Part shown: positions 19,462-28,593 of the stretch, one piece after another
How positions within the stretch are numbered: the stretch's first letter is position 1
Layout of the letters: the number at the start of each line of letters is the position of its first letter
From: Planctomycetota bacterium
GTDB taxonomy: Bacteria > Planctomycetota > Planctomycetia > Planctomycetales > Planctomycetaceae
Reading direction: 5' to 3'
NCBI GenBank assembly: GCA_014584345.1
Contig: JACTNB010000019.1
Coordinates: 62,001-126,000, forward strand
Length of the DNA stretch: 64,000 nt
Made by a program: the position numbers and the translations under genes
Notes under the pieces: model-generated
Databases searched by the model: none
The model's input: the letters and a program-made list of their open reading frames with translations, nothing else
Told to the model about the DNA's origin: nothing

Positions 19462-21534
19462 ATGCCCGATTTTCAGCTTGTCAGTGATTTTCAACCCGCG
19501 GGGGACCAGCCGCGGGCCATCTCGGCTCTGGTGCGCGGTATTCGCGAACAGAAGCGGAATCAAGTCCTGCTGGGCGTGACCGGTTCGGGCAAGACGTTCA
19601 CGATGGCCAATGTCATCCAGGAACTGAACCGCCCCACGCTGGTGCTGTCGCACAACAAGACACTGGCGGCCCAGTTGTACGGAGAGTTTCGGGAATTCTT
19701 TCCCCACAACGCGGTGACGTATTTCGTCAGTTATTACGACTATTACCAGCCCGAAGCCTATATTCCGCAGCGGGACATCTACATCGAAAAAGACGCCTCG
19801 ATCAACGACGAGATCGATCGTCTGCGACTGCTGGCAACTAGCGCCCTCGTCAGCCGGCGCGACGTGATTGTGGTGGCGAGTGTCAGTTGTATTTACGGCC
19901 TGGGTTCTCCCAAGGATTATCTGGACATGATGATCCCGCTACAGATCGGACAGCAGGTCGATCGCGACGAACTCTTGCTGCGACTGATCGACATCCACTA
20001 TGAGCGGAACGATTTTCAACGGGCCCGGGGGAAATTTCGCGTTCGGGGAGACGTGATCGAACTGTGGCCCGCCTACGAGGAATTCGCGTATCGCATCGAG
20101 TTGTGGGGCGACGAAGTGGAAGCGTTGTCGATCATCGATCCCCTCACCGGCGAAACACACAAAATTCACCAGGATATTTACATCTATCCCGCGAAACATT
20201 TCGTGCTGCCCCAAAGTCGCATCGACGCGGCGATGATCGAGATCGAGGAAGAGTTGAACCTCCGCCTGGAAGAGTATCGGCAACAGGGGAAACTGCTGGA
20301 AATGCAGCGGCTGAGCGCGCGGACCCGCTACGACATGGAACTATTGCGGGAAACCGGTTTCTGTCCGGGGATCGAAAATTACTCGCGGGCCCTGGCGGGG
20401 CGCAAACCAGGGCAGCCCCCCTACACCCTGTACGACTTCTTCCCCGACGATTTTCTGATGTTCATCGATGAATCCCACGTCACCTTGCCCCAGCTAAGGG
20501 CCATGTACGCCGGGGACCGCAGCCGCAAGCAGAATCTGGTTGAACACGGATTCCGCCTGCCGATGGCGCTCGATAATCGTCCGCTCACCTTCGAGGAATG
20601 GAACAATCGGCGGAATCAGGTGGTCTTTGTCTCCGCAACCCCCGCGGACTGGGAGTTGGAACAGTCGGAAGGGGAGATCGTCGAGCAGATTATCCGTCCG
20701 ACAGGCCTGGTCGATCCCCTGGTGCATGTGATACCCGCCAGGCGTCAGGTACGCCATCTGATGGAACAAATTCGCATCCGGGTGGAACGGGGGGAACGGA
20801 CGCTGGTGACCACCTTAACCAAACGGCTGGCGGAGGATCTGACCGGCTACCTGCAGGAAGAGGGGCTGAAATGCGCCTGGCTGCATTCGGAACTGGACGC
20901 GATTGAACGGGTGGAAATTTTGCGTGAACTACGCGAGGGAATCCACGACACACTGGTGGGAGTGAATCTGTTGCGCGAGGGGATCGACCTGCCAGAAGTT
21001 TCCCTGGTCGCCATCATGGATGCGGACAAGGAAGGTTTTCTCAGAAACGAGACCAGCCTGATCCAGACGATCGGTCGTTCCGCACGAAACGTAAATGCCG
21101 AAGTCATTCTGTATGCCGATTCCGTCACTCAGAGCATGCAGCGAGCCATCGACGAAACCAATCGGCGCCGTGAACTGCAACTGGAATACAACCGGCAGCA
21201 CGGCATCACTCCCGAAACCATCCGCAAGGCGATCAAGCGGGGGATCGAAGAGGAACTGGAAGCGCGGCAGATGGTGCAGCATGTCGGCGGAGTTTCCAAC
21301 GAAACGGAATACATCACACAGGAATATCTCCGCGAGATGGAAGAGGAGATGCTCAAGGCAGCCGAGAATCTGGAGTTCGAACATGCAGCTGAACTCCGCG
21401 ATCGCATTCTGCGTCTCAAGGAGCATGTCGGTCAGCACGTCCCCACGGACTCCACGGAGGCACCCGGATCGCGCGCCAAGAAAAAACCACGCAGCAAGAA
21501 ATCGGGACGGCAGGGAACACGGCGACCGAAGTAA
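19462..21534 (+). CDS. uvrB: excinuclease ABC subunit B, UvrB
   Basis: A 690-residue DNA repair helicase that loads onto damaged DNA with UvrA and recruits UvrC. The start MPDFQLVSDFQPAGDQP is typical for UvrB, although the frame is open further back. Walker A GVTGSGKT lies at residues 38-45. The beta-hairpin YYDYYQPEAYIP that clamps DNA follows near 93. Helicase motifs include FIDESH and the IGRSARN motif VI. A UVR domain (EEEMLKAAENLEFEHAAELRD) lies near residues 620-645, before a short basic tail. Length and motifs are standard. It appears to be monocistronic, with a terminator hairpin shared with the convergent esterase gene. Confidence 0.98.
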   Translation: MPDFQLVSDFQPAGDQPRAISALVRGIREQKRNQVLLGVTGSGKTFTMANVIQELNRPTLVLSHNKTLAAQLYGEFREFFPHNAVTYFVSYYDYYQPEAYIPQRDIYIEKDASINDEIDRLRLLATSALVSRRDVIVVASVSCIYGLGSPKDYLDMMIPLQIGQQVDRDELLLRLIDIHYERNDFQRARGKFRVRGDVIELWPAYEEFAYRIELWGDEVEALSIIDPLTGETHKIHQDIYIYPAKHFVLPQSRIDAAMIEIEEELNLRLEEYRQQGKLLEMQRLSARTRYDMELLRETGFCPGIENYSRALAGRKPGQPPYTLYDFFPDDFLMFIDESHVTLPQLRAMYAGDRSRKQNLVEHGFRLPMALDNRPLTFEEWNNRRNQVVFVSATPADWELEQSEGEIVEQIIRPTGLVDPLVHVIPARRQVRHLMEQIRIRVERGERTLVTTLTKRLAEDLTGYLQEEGLKCAWLHSELDAIERVEILRELREGIHDTLVGVNLLREGIDLPEVSLVAIMDADKEGFLRNETSLIQTIGRSARNVNAEVILYADSVTQSMQRAIDETNRRRELQLEYNRQHGITPETIRKAIKRGIEEELEARQMVQHVGGVSNETEYITQEYLREMEEEMLKAAENLEFEHAAELRDRILRLKEHVGQHVPTDSTEAPGSRAKKKPRSKKSGRQGTRRPK

Positions 21535-21549
21535 CGCGGCGCATCATCC

Positions 21550-21566
21550 CTGATGGGCGCGGCTGG
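21550..21566 (+). repeat. degenerate right arm of the palindromic repeat
   Basis: CTGATGGGCGCGGCTGG differs at two positions from the right arm of the repeat at 1101 and 32012 (CTGACGGGCGCGGCTAG). It follows uvrB by 15 bases. No left arm is visible, so this is a decayed or half copy. Confidence 0.45.
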
Positions 21567-21578
21567 TTGCAAAATAAG

Positions 21579-21608
21579 ACGCGGCTCGTATGCGAATACG
21601 AGCCGCGT
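21579..21608. terminator. bidirectional terminator between uvrB and esterase
   Basis: A perfect 13-bp stem, ACGCGGCTCGTAT paired with ATACGAGCCGCGT, around a GCGA tetraloop. It lies between the convergent uvrB and sialate O-acetylesterase genes. Long T tracts are absent, but position and stability fit a shared terminator. Confidence 0.75.
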
Positions 21609-21637
21609 GGCCGATGGCGTGCTGTTCGCCTGGATGA

Positions 21638-23194
21638 TCACTTGGCTTCGGCGGTGATACCGGGCCACTCATCGGTGCGGAACGGAGTCAATGGCAGCAA
21701 CAGATTGTTTCTGACATTACAGACGGGGTTATCCGCCCAGGCATAGCGAACCGCCACGGGCTTTGCGACAACTGGACTGCTGACTTCGATCTTGTTGCCC
21801 GCGATGATTCTGGCATCGGCGGGTACAAAGACTCGGTCTTCCCCGGCGATCGTAAAGCCGATCGGTTCGCGGACATCGATGGTTTGGAGCGTCGCCCCGA
21901 CGTCCTGGAAGTTGAGCACGATTTTGTTTCCCTGCACCTCGTGTGATTCATAGCGAGGGCTGGCAGCATGGATATCGAACCCGTAATCCCGGGCCAGGGC
22001 ATGGCGTGCCAGACGTTTGGCAACATCCTGCTTGTTTCGCGGGTGAATATCGTCCGACTCTCCCAGATCGATAATAATTGCTTCGCCGGTATTGGGAAGC
22101 GAGAGCGTCATGGTTTGCGCTTCGCGCAGTTCGGCCCAGGTACTTTCCGCGGGCGCGGGGACGACGCGGCGGAAATTGGCCAACGAGACCCAGTAGAAGG
22201 GAAAGTCTCCCTGTTGCCATTCGTCGCGCCAATTCGTAATCATCAAGGGGAAGAGTTCGCGATATTGATACGCCCGGCCCGCATTGGATTCGCCCTGGTA
22301 CCAGATCGCGCCGCGGATGCCATACCCGATGATCGGATGCAGACATCCCCCATACAGGTTTCCGGGACGATGATTGCCCGTCAGCGGATCGCGCGGTGGT
22401 TGAGGCCGGGGAGTCGAAGGCTTGCCCTCCGCCCGGGCCGCTTTATCGGCTTCCTGCCAGTTCCGTAACCGCACATTGTAATCCGCCAGGGCTTTCTCGT
22501 GGTCGTAGGTGGCCTCCGTCTTTTTCCACTGCTCCAGCATGCCCGTAAACCGGCCATCCTGTTCGAGGAGATCGCGATTCACCCAGGCTTCCGCGGAAGA
22601 TCCTCCCCAGGCATTGTTGATCAAGCCAATCGGCACGCCGAGCGTCTGATGCAATTGGCGCCCGAAAAAATAACCCACCGCCGAGAAGTTCCCCACGGTC
22701 TCGGGGGAACAGACCTGCCAAGCCCCATCAAAATTCTTCTCGGACTCCTGCGAGGCTCGATTGGGAACGTGCAACAGGCGAATTTGGGGATACTTCGCAG
22801 TCAGTTGCTCCAGATCGGGATCGTTTGCCTGTGCCACGCGCCAGGCCATGTTCGATTGACCCGAACAGACCCACACTTCCCCCACCAGTACATCCTGGAG
22901 TTCGCGAGCCGACGTGCCACGCACGGATAGTGTATAGGGGCCCCCCGCTTCGAGTGGGTTCAGCTTGACGCGCCACCGGCCCGAATCGTCCGCGGTGGCG
23001 GTGTGTGTTTGCCCGTGAATGGCTACGGTCACCCGTGTTCCTGGATCATCCCAGCCCCAGACCGGATTCTGTTGATTGCGCTGCAACACCATGTGGTCGG
23101 TAAAGACGTTCGGCATTGTCAATTCCGCGCGAGACAATGTCGGCAGAACCAGGGACAGCAGCAACGCCCCCAGTAATACAGTAAAGCGTTTCAT
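21638..23194 (-). CDS. sialate O-acetylesterase family protein
   Basis: A 518-residue exported SGNH esterase. A clear signal peptide (MKRFTVLLGALLLSLVLPTLSRA) follows a CAGGAG site at good spacing. An N-terminal beta domain (about 25-100) is followed by the catalytic motif CSGQSNM (nucleophile Ser114), then WYQGESNA near 303-310 and DDIHP near 408 with the catalytic Asp/His. A small beta domain ends the protein. The family removes O-acetyl groups from sialic acids or plant polysaccharides. In planctomycetes it is one of many secreted enzymes for algal or plant polymers; sialic acid itself is not implied. Confidence 0.92.
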   Translation of the reverse strand: MKRFTVLLGALLLSLVLPTLSRAELTMPNVFTDHMVLQRNQQNPVWGWDDPGTRVTVAIHGQTHTATADDSGRWRVKLNPLEAGGPYTLSVRGTSARELQDVLVGEVWVCSGQSNMAWRVAQANDPDLEQLTAKYPQIRLLHVPNRASQESEKNFDGAWQVCSPETVGNFSAVGYFFGRQLHQTLGVPIGLINNAWGGSSAEAWVNRDLLEQDGRFTGMLEQWKKTEATYDHEKALADYNVRLRNWQEADKAARAEGKPSTPRPQPPRDPLTGNHRPGNLYGGCLHPIIGYGIRGAIWYQGESNAGRAYQYRELFPLMITNWRDEWQQGDFPFYWVSLANFRRVVPAPAESTWAELREAQTMTLSLPNTGEAIIIDLGESDDIHPRNKQDVAKRLARHALARDYGFDIHAASPRYESHEVQGNKIVLNFQDVGATLQTIDVREPIGFTIAGEDRVFVPADARIIAGNKIEVSSPVVAKPVAVRYAWADNPVCNVRNNLLLPLTPFRTDEWPGITAEAK

Positions 23195-23794
23195 TTTTTA
23201 CTCCTGTTGAAAAATACCCGAGTTGATCACGCGAAAAGCACTGCTGGCAGGCGTAGGAGAAATCCCCCCCACGAGAACCATAAACCATGGTGTATGCGAA
23301 AACCGCCCCGGTGGCAACACATCGACCAAGTTTGCCTCCTAACCGTCCGTACCCCCGTTTCTCCGGGAAATCGGAATTCCGCCCGCTGGTGCACCTCGAC
23401 GGATATCTGGTGGTCGCAAGCCCAGCGCACGCACCGATCCCTACAACCGGTATTTTCCTGCCCGGTTTGGCAAAGTGCGGCGAAGTCTACAAAAAAGAGA
23501 TGTTTTTCTCCTGTACCCCACTTTTATGTTGGCGGTTGCAAGATCTAACGAGGCTCCCGTTTGTATTCGGATTGCCTGACTTTGGAATGTCGGGCGTGTT
23601 GTTCACCATGAATTAGTTGCAATTACTGTCTTCTCATGAAATGATTTTCAGAGAAGAGTTTGTATTGCACGTTGTGACTTTCACCCTTGCGGTCTACCCG
23701 CGGCAGCATCGTTTGATCTGGCTGCATTTCCCATTTAGCCGATGCCGTTCATCGGTTGAAACTCACTTCGAAACTCTTCAGTCGAGGAAATCCA
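23195..23794. other. divergent intergenic region, 600 bases
   Basis: Separates the sialate O-acetylesterase (minus) from the bactofilin gene (plus). It is less GC-rich near 23580-23690. Several short ORFs cross it, but none has a good ribosome site or a protein-like composition. No clear promoter pair or RNA gene was found. Confidence 0.4.
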
Positions 23795-24316
23795 ATGTTT
23801 GCACTCAAACAACCCAAGGCTCCCCAGAAGAAGACCGTGCTGCCCGTGGCCGAATCCCTCCCCAAGTCGCCCAAGGTCACGGAAGCGGAAATGCCGGCTT
23901 CGAAGCCGCAGGAAGCCAAACCCAAGACACAAAATCTGATCGCCGAGGGAACCGTGATTCACGGCAATATCGAAGCGGAGGGAGACGTGACCCTGGCTGG
24001 CAAGGTGCACGGAGATGTATCGACCAGGGCGAAACTGACCGTCGACGTGGCAGCCGTGATCGAAGGTAATATCATCGCGGAGAATGCCGATATCGCCGGC
24101 ACCGTGCAGGGGACCGTCACCGTGCGGGGACTGCTAACGATTCGCACCAGCAGCCAGATCGACGGCGATGTCATCACCAAGAATCTCAATGTGGAATCGG
24201 GCTCCATGTTCACGGGACGATTTGACGTCGGCTCGACCGCCAAGCCCGCATCGAATGGCAAATCGCACTATTCCGACTACAAAGAGGCCCCGGCGCTGCA
24301 AAGCGTTCTGGATTGA
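23795..24316 (+). CDS. bactofilin (polymer-forming cytoskeletal protein)
   Basis: A 173-residue protein preceded by GAGGAAA. The central region, about residues 45-145, is a right-handed beta-helix with regular short repeats such as GTVIHGNIEAEGDVTLAGKV and similar turns. A Lys/Pro-rich disordered N-terminus and a short C-terminal tail flank it. Bactofilins assemble without nucleotides into filaments on the inner membrane face and localise envelope enzymes or set cell shape. It opens a group of five same-strand genes, the other four of unknown function, which may be its partners. Confidence 0.92.
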   Translation: MFALKQPKAPQKKTVLPVAESLPKSPKVTEAEMPASKPQEAKPKTQNLIAEGTVIHGNIEAEGDVTLAGKVHGDVSTRAKLTVDVAAVIEGNIIAENADIAGTVQGTVTVRGLLTIRTSSQIDGDVITKNLNVESGSMFTGRFDVGSTAKPASNGKSHYSDYKEAPALQSVLD

Positions 24317-24373
24317 ACCGAGGCGTTCGTCAACTAATTCCGTCAGTATTTCCCGGGTTAATGGAACTCTCCC

Positions 24374-24958
24374 ATGCTCGACTCCGTCGATTTGAATCCC
24401 CAGACTGCTGAAACTCTTCAACAGAAAATCAAGAGTCTGGCGAGCCTGATGGCACGGACCGCGGAATCTCTCTCGCAAGGAGAGCCGGTGGAGTTACAGC
24501 ATCTGGCGGATGAAATAGCCCTGATTCAGGACCATGTGCAAAAGGTGTCGCGGCAATTACAGGAACATCCGCTGCTGGCGGAACAAGAACGGTATGTCAC
24601 GCGATCGGGAGAAATCATCGATGCGTGCCGTGAAATTGGAGAACGCCAGCAAGCGGTGGATCTGCTGAGACGCCTGCAACTGGTGAAATCGTTTTCACCC
24701 GGGGACCAGGAAGCCTTTCGGCAGATGGTGGATCAGGTATCGAACCTGGTGCAGCGGCTTACCAGCGGAAACACGGAAGAACGGCGTCAGGCGGTTCGGT
24801 CCACCATGGGAGAAAGTTCGGCATTTCGCGCGCTGTACGAACTCATCAGTCGTCCCGAAGACCTTTCGGACGACCGTTGGCTCGAAACACAGCGCCTGGT
24901 GACCGAAGCGTTCGGACGCGATGTTGCCATGGCCGTGTTGCGGGGTCGTGCCCGCTAG
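24374..24958 (+). CDS. uncharacterised helical protein
   Basis: A 194-residue, almost wholly helical, acidic protein without a signal peptide or membrane segment. Heptad-like stretches occur at residues 15-70 and 90-125. It lies 57 bases after the bactofilin gene and 106 bases before a small Ser-rich gene, so it is likely co-transcribed with the bactofilin. I do not recognise its family. A role as a filament adaptor is speculation from position only. Confidence 0.6.
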   Translation: MLDSVDLNPQTAETLQQKIKSLASLMARTAESLSQGEPVELQHLADEIALIQDHVQKVSRQLQEHPLLAEQERYVTRSGEIIDACREIGERQQAVDLLRRLQLVKSFSPGDQEAFRQMVDQVSNLVQRLTSGNTEERRQAVRSTMGESSAFRALYELISRPEDLSDDRWLETQRLVTEAFGRDVAMAVLRGRAR

Positions 24959-25064
24959 TCCCTGGCGCCACGGCCGGATGATTTTGCCGATGGGAATCAA
25001 GCGAGCAACGGATGGTGTCGGGATTTCACAATCCTAGGGGAATTTGTGTTAAGGGGCGAAAAGC

Positions 25065-25343
25065 ATGAACAGTATGCGCTACAAGGTCTTATTATCCTAC
25101 CTGCCCGGAATGGCCTCGGTTGTCAACTCGTTTCAGTCCGAGCAGGTTCAATTGGCCGTGTTTGACCGTCTGATTTCGGCGTTGGAAGAAAAGACGGACT
25201 TCGTGGAAACGTCGTCGACTGGAAAGTCGTCCCGCTCCTCTTCGTCCCGCTCTAGCTCCTCTCTGGATGTTTCGAGTGCCGAACTCGAACACGAACTGGT
25301 CGAGGGGGAAAGCATTCATGCCGACCTGGATACCAGTATTTAG
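25065..25343 (+). CDS. small protein with poly-Ser segment
   Basis: A 92-residue protein with a good AAGGGG site eight bases before the ATG. Residues 1-45 look folded and helical (RYKVLLSYLPGMASVVNSFQ). A segment of about 18 residues made almost only of Ser with Arg and Lys follows, then an acidic tail. The Ser run resembles a flexible, possibly phosphorylated linker. No family is recognised. A strong hairpin follows 13 bases after the stop. Confidence 0.6.
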   Translation: MNSMRYKVLLSYLPGMASVVNSFQSEQVQLAVFDRLISALEEKTDFVETSSTGKSSRSSSSRSSSSLDVSSAELEHELVEGESIHADLDTSI

Positions 25344-25356
25344 CAACACACAAGCA

Positions 25357-25383
25357 CACTCCTGGGGAAATCCCCCAGGAGTG
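25357..25383 (+). terminator. strong hairpin after Ser-rich gene
   Basis: CACTCCTGGGG and CCCCAGGAGTG form a perfect 11-bp stem with a 5-base loop. No T tract follows. It divides the small genes from the 957-residue gene and may act as terminator, attenuator or processing site. Confidence 0.6.
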
Positions 25384-25504
25384 CAATCATGAATGCAGGC
25401 AAGCACCGGACGAGGCGCGCCGGGTTGCAGGCAGAGTTTCAGGGAAGGTTGTCCGACCAGTAGTCGAGGTGCTCGGAGGGTCGAACTGAACACGGAGTAA
25501 TTGA

Positions 25505-28378
25505 ATGAATTCCGCGCTGATTCCCGATTTCGACCAATTGCAGCAGGCCGCCAGAAAACTCTCGCGGGTCCTGCTGGACGCCGTTCCGCTTCTGGCGGAA
25601 CAAGGTCGATTTCCCGACGATCAGTTGCTGCACGAAATTCGCGAGTACGACCGGCAGGAAAAGCACTTCCGTCAGGTTCTCGGGAAACTGCTGCGAGAAT
25701 CTCGCCTGCCCATTCCCGGAGAATGGCACAAACTCTCCCATCGGGAATTGATGCTGCAGGGGCAAACGGCCCTCATGGTCTGCCAGGCACGCGAATTGGC
25801 CGAGGAATACCGCGCACGTCTGCGCCAGGCGCAGTGTTCGCATGAACTCAAATCGGAACTGCTGGGAGAACTACGCGAATTCGAATCCCTGCTGGAGTCC
25901 CCGCCCCTGCCGATTACGGATGAAATGATCGATTTCGCCACCCATCATCATCCACTCCAAAACAGAATCGAACAGGCCTGCGCCATTCCGGCCCCCCCGC
26001 CCGTCGAGCAGAAATCGGTCGTTGTCCCGGAAACTCCGCAGGTGGAAGCCGCGATCAGCGCGCCCACAATAGGGCAGAAACCGCAGGAAGATGCCCTGAT
26101 ATTCACCATCGAGGATGCACGTAACCGCGCGGGGGAACGCGCGGACCTTGAACAACCGGCGCCCCCAGAGACACCACCCGAGACGGATTCCGTCAGCGTC
26201 ATCGCCGAAGAAGCCCTGATCGAACCGAGCGTGCTGGACGAAGATTTGATTTTCGATGATTTCAAGTCGGATCCCGCCGAAAAACGGATACTGACGGCTT
26301 CCGAACTGAATCAAAGGCTGGATCAATTCCAAGAGGAACTACTGCATCAAAATGAATCGTTGCGCGAGACAAGGGAAACGGCTCCGCCAGTGGAAACGTT
26401 TCTGCCCGCGGATTCCGTGTTCGAAGAATTGGAAAGCAGTCCCGAGGCCGAACCGGCATCCGGCAGGTTGCGCGGTCACTTACCTTCCGAGATCGAACAG
26501 CAGATTGTGAGTGTATTCGAAAAGCCCCCGGTGAGCCCGGTTCCGCTCCCCGCCGAGCCTTCGCGTTACGTCGAATCCCTTGCGGAAGTCGATTTCTCGC
26601 AAATCCAGGAACTGGCTCAAAAAGCCGACGGGGCGCAAAACCGGTTTGACCGCGTTTCCTATCTGTCCCGGCTGATCTGGGAATTAATTGCCCAAGGGGA
26701 ATATCAATGGGCCTACCAGGTATCGCGCTGCCTGTATGCAAATGTCGATAACGATCTCCACATACCGGCCCCTGCCCCCTGGCTGCTTCAGTTACTGATC
26801 CTGGGAGACCAGGTGAAATTTTCCTCGGGTCGAGTCTCGCGGGAATTTCAAACCATCGCCGAACAGCATCGCAAGGAAGCCATGCAACTGGCGGAAGCGG
26901 TCGATACCCCCGAAGCGTTTCTACTGCGCGCCAGTCTGATGCGAGGGGCGATTACCACGGCTTCAAGCGTGGCAGCCGATATTTTGCGAACTTATGTGAT
27001 CCAGCCCAATCAAACTCAACTGTATAATTACTGCAGCCGCATTGCCTCGTTTTCTTCGCGTGCCAGCGGCTTGAAGCTGGATCAGTATTTTTATCGTCCC
27101 GGGGCAGCCTCCATCGAATCCGAAGCGCGATCGATCCGCTCCCAGGTGACGTCCTGGAAAACGAATGTCTTCGATAAAATCCTGACGTATCGGGTGGCCA
27201 TCCCCCTGTTTTCCCGCGCGTATTGGAGCGTGCAACCGGCGGCGGCTGTGGCGCTGCCCAATGTCATGACACTCTGGCGTACGCGTCAGATTTTGCAGTC
27301 GCATATCGCCCGCCTGTTGCAACCCATCCTGGAAAACCGGCTAACGCAAAGTTCCCTGATGGAAACGGAACTGCGCCGACTGTCGCAAAGCGTGATCCTG
27401 TCGGGTGCCGATACCCTGATCGTGATTTCCGAGAACGATACCGTCCGCCTGCCCGGCAGAACCATCTACAACCATGTCCAACAGGCCATCGAATTTGGTT
27501 CGCACTGGCTCGTACTGGCCGCTTCGTTCCCCGGGATCGAAAGCGTGCTGGTCCCCCAGGAAATCAACGAATTGCGAGACGAAATCGATCGTCGTCAATC
27601 CGCGGTTTTCCAGGAAATGAAGAGCCTGGAAAAAACTCACCCGAACCACGCGCATCGCGCGGCATTAACCGCCTGCCGACGCAATATGGATCGCATCCAC
27701 CAGTTGTTTCATCCCACGGAAGAACCACGCATCGGGGAACAGGACCCCACTTGCCTGATGAACGCCGAACTGCTGAAGATCCCAGGCATCCCGCTCGATG
27801 ACGACTGGAACTGTCCCGTAACGCCCGGTACGCTGGAACACCAGATTCTTGGATTTCTTTCCAACGGCCCCCGCTCCTGGGACCAGGCCTTCGAGGATCA
27901 ACTGGAGTCGGGTTCCTATCGATCCGCGCGCTCCCTGCTGCGGCTTGATGTCTGGACCGACGCGCGGCGAAACGAGTTGCAGGAAGCGTTGGAAGACAGT
28001 CGCACCCTGAGCGTGGAATCCCTCCAGCAGCTTGCCCAGCGTATCCGCGCGCAGATTCAGGAATCGAAGCAAATCGAAATGATCTCCTCGAAGGAAGCCA
28101 GCGAATATTCCGCTCAAATCGACGAGGTGGAAGCGCACATGTCCGGAGAGTATCGACTTGATCAGATCCGCGGAGAACTGACCCACATTCGGCAAATGTT
28201 GGATAACCGGCGTGGACAGGAACTGAAAAAAATCCAGGAACGATTATCCAGACTCTCCGGCTTTGACCTGAATGTCGCGACGCATCAGGAAGCAGGTAGC
28301 ACCCCTTCGGTGGCGTCCCTGCCCAAGTCTTCCGAGGAGGAGACACCGGAAGAGGATGACTGGGCACTCGAAGTGTAA
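25505..28378 (+). CDS. large uncharacterised protein, 957 residues
   Basis: No signal peptide is seen. Residues 1-150 are helical, about 155-290 are acidic and Pro-rich and probably disordered, and the rest is mainly helical. A segment near residues 635-670 (DTLIVISENDTVRLPGRTIY) stands out. The final 30 residues are again Ser/Glu-rich. I recognise no enzyme motif or known domain. Length, a disordered linker between helical domains and position between small bactofilin-cluster genes and a TPR gene suggest a scaffold. That reading is inference. Alternative starts are absent nearby. Confidence 0.65.
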   Translation: MNSALIPDFDQLQQAARKLSRVLLDAVPLLAEQGRFPDDQLLHEIREYDRQEKHFRQVLGKLLRESRLPIPGEWHKLSHRELMLQGQTALMVCQARELAEEYRARLRQAQCSHELKSELLGELREFESLLESPPLPITDEMIDFATHHHPLQNRIEQACAIPAPPPVEQKSVVVPETPQVEAAISAPTIGQKPQEDALIFTIEDARNRAGERADLEQPAPPETPPETDSVSVIAEEALIEPSVLDEDLIFDDFKSDPAEKRILTASELNQRLDQFQEELLHQNESLRETRETAPPVETFLPADSVFEELESSPEAEPASGRLRGHLPSEIEQQIVSVFEKPPVSPVPLPAEPSRYVESLAEVDFSQIQELAQKADGAQNRFDRVSYLSRLIWELIAQGEYQWAYQVSRCLYANVDNDLHIPAPAPWLLQLLILGDQVKFSSGRVSREFQTIAEQHRKEAMQLAEAVDTPEAFLLRASLMRGAITTASSVAADILRTYVIQPNQTQLYNYCSRIASFSSRASGLKLDQYFYRPGAASIESEARSIRSQVTSWKTNVFDKILTYRVAIPLFSRAYWSVQPAAAVALPNVMTLWRTRQILQSHIARLLQPILENRLTQSSLMETELRRLSQSVILSGADTLIVISENDTVRLPGRTIYNHVQQAIEFGSHWLVLAASFPGIESVLVPQEINELRDEIDRRQSAVFQEMKSLEKTHPNHAHRAALTACRRNMDRIHQLFHPTEEPRIGEQDPTCLMNAELLKIPGIPLDDDWNCPVTPGTLEHQILGFLSNGPRSWDQAFEDQLESGSYRSARSLLRLDVWTDARRNELQEALEDSRTLSVESLQQLAQRIRAQIQESKQIEMISSKEASEYSAQIDEVEAHMSGEYRLDQIRGELTHIRQMLDNRRGQELKKIQERLSRLSGFDLNVATHQEAGSTPSVASLPKSSEEETPEEDDWALEV

Positions 28379-28593
28379 CAGGCCGCCGTGGGAATCTGTC
28401 CCAATTACACTGGCCGGGCCGGGCATTTTCGAGAACCTTCACCACATGGAAAAGAATAGCTTGTGTTGGCCGGTACGCTTCGTCATCATGAATTGAGATG
28501 TAATCGGCTCAATGGCCAAATCCCCGCTGCGACGGGAGGTGAGTTGCCACTGGATACCAAACCCGGATTTTTAAGTCCGCCTGGATTCGTGTC

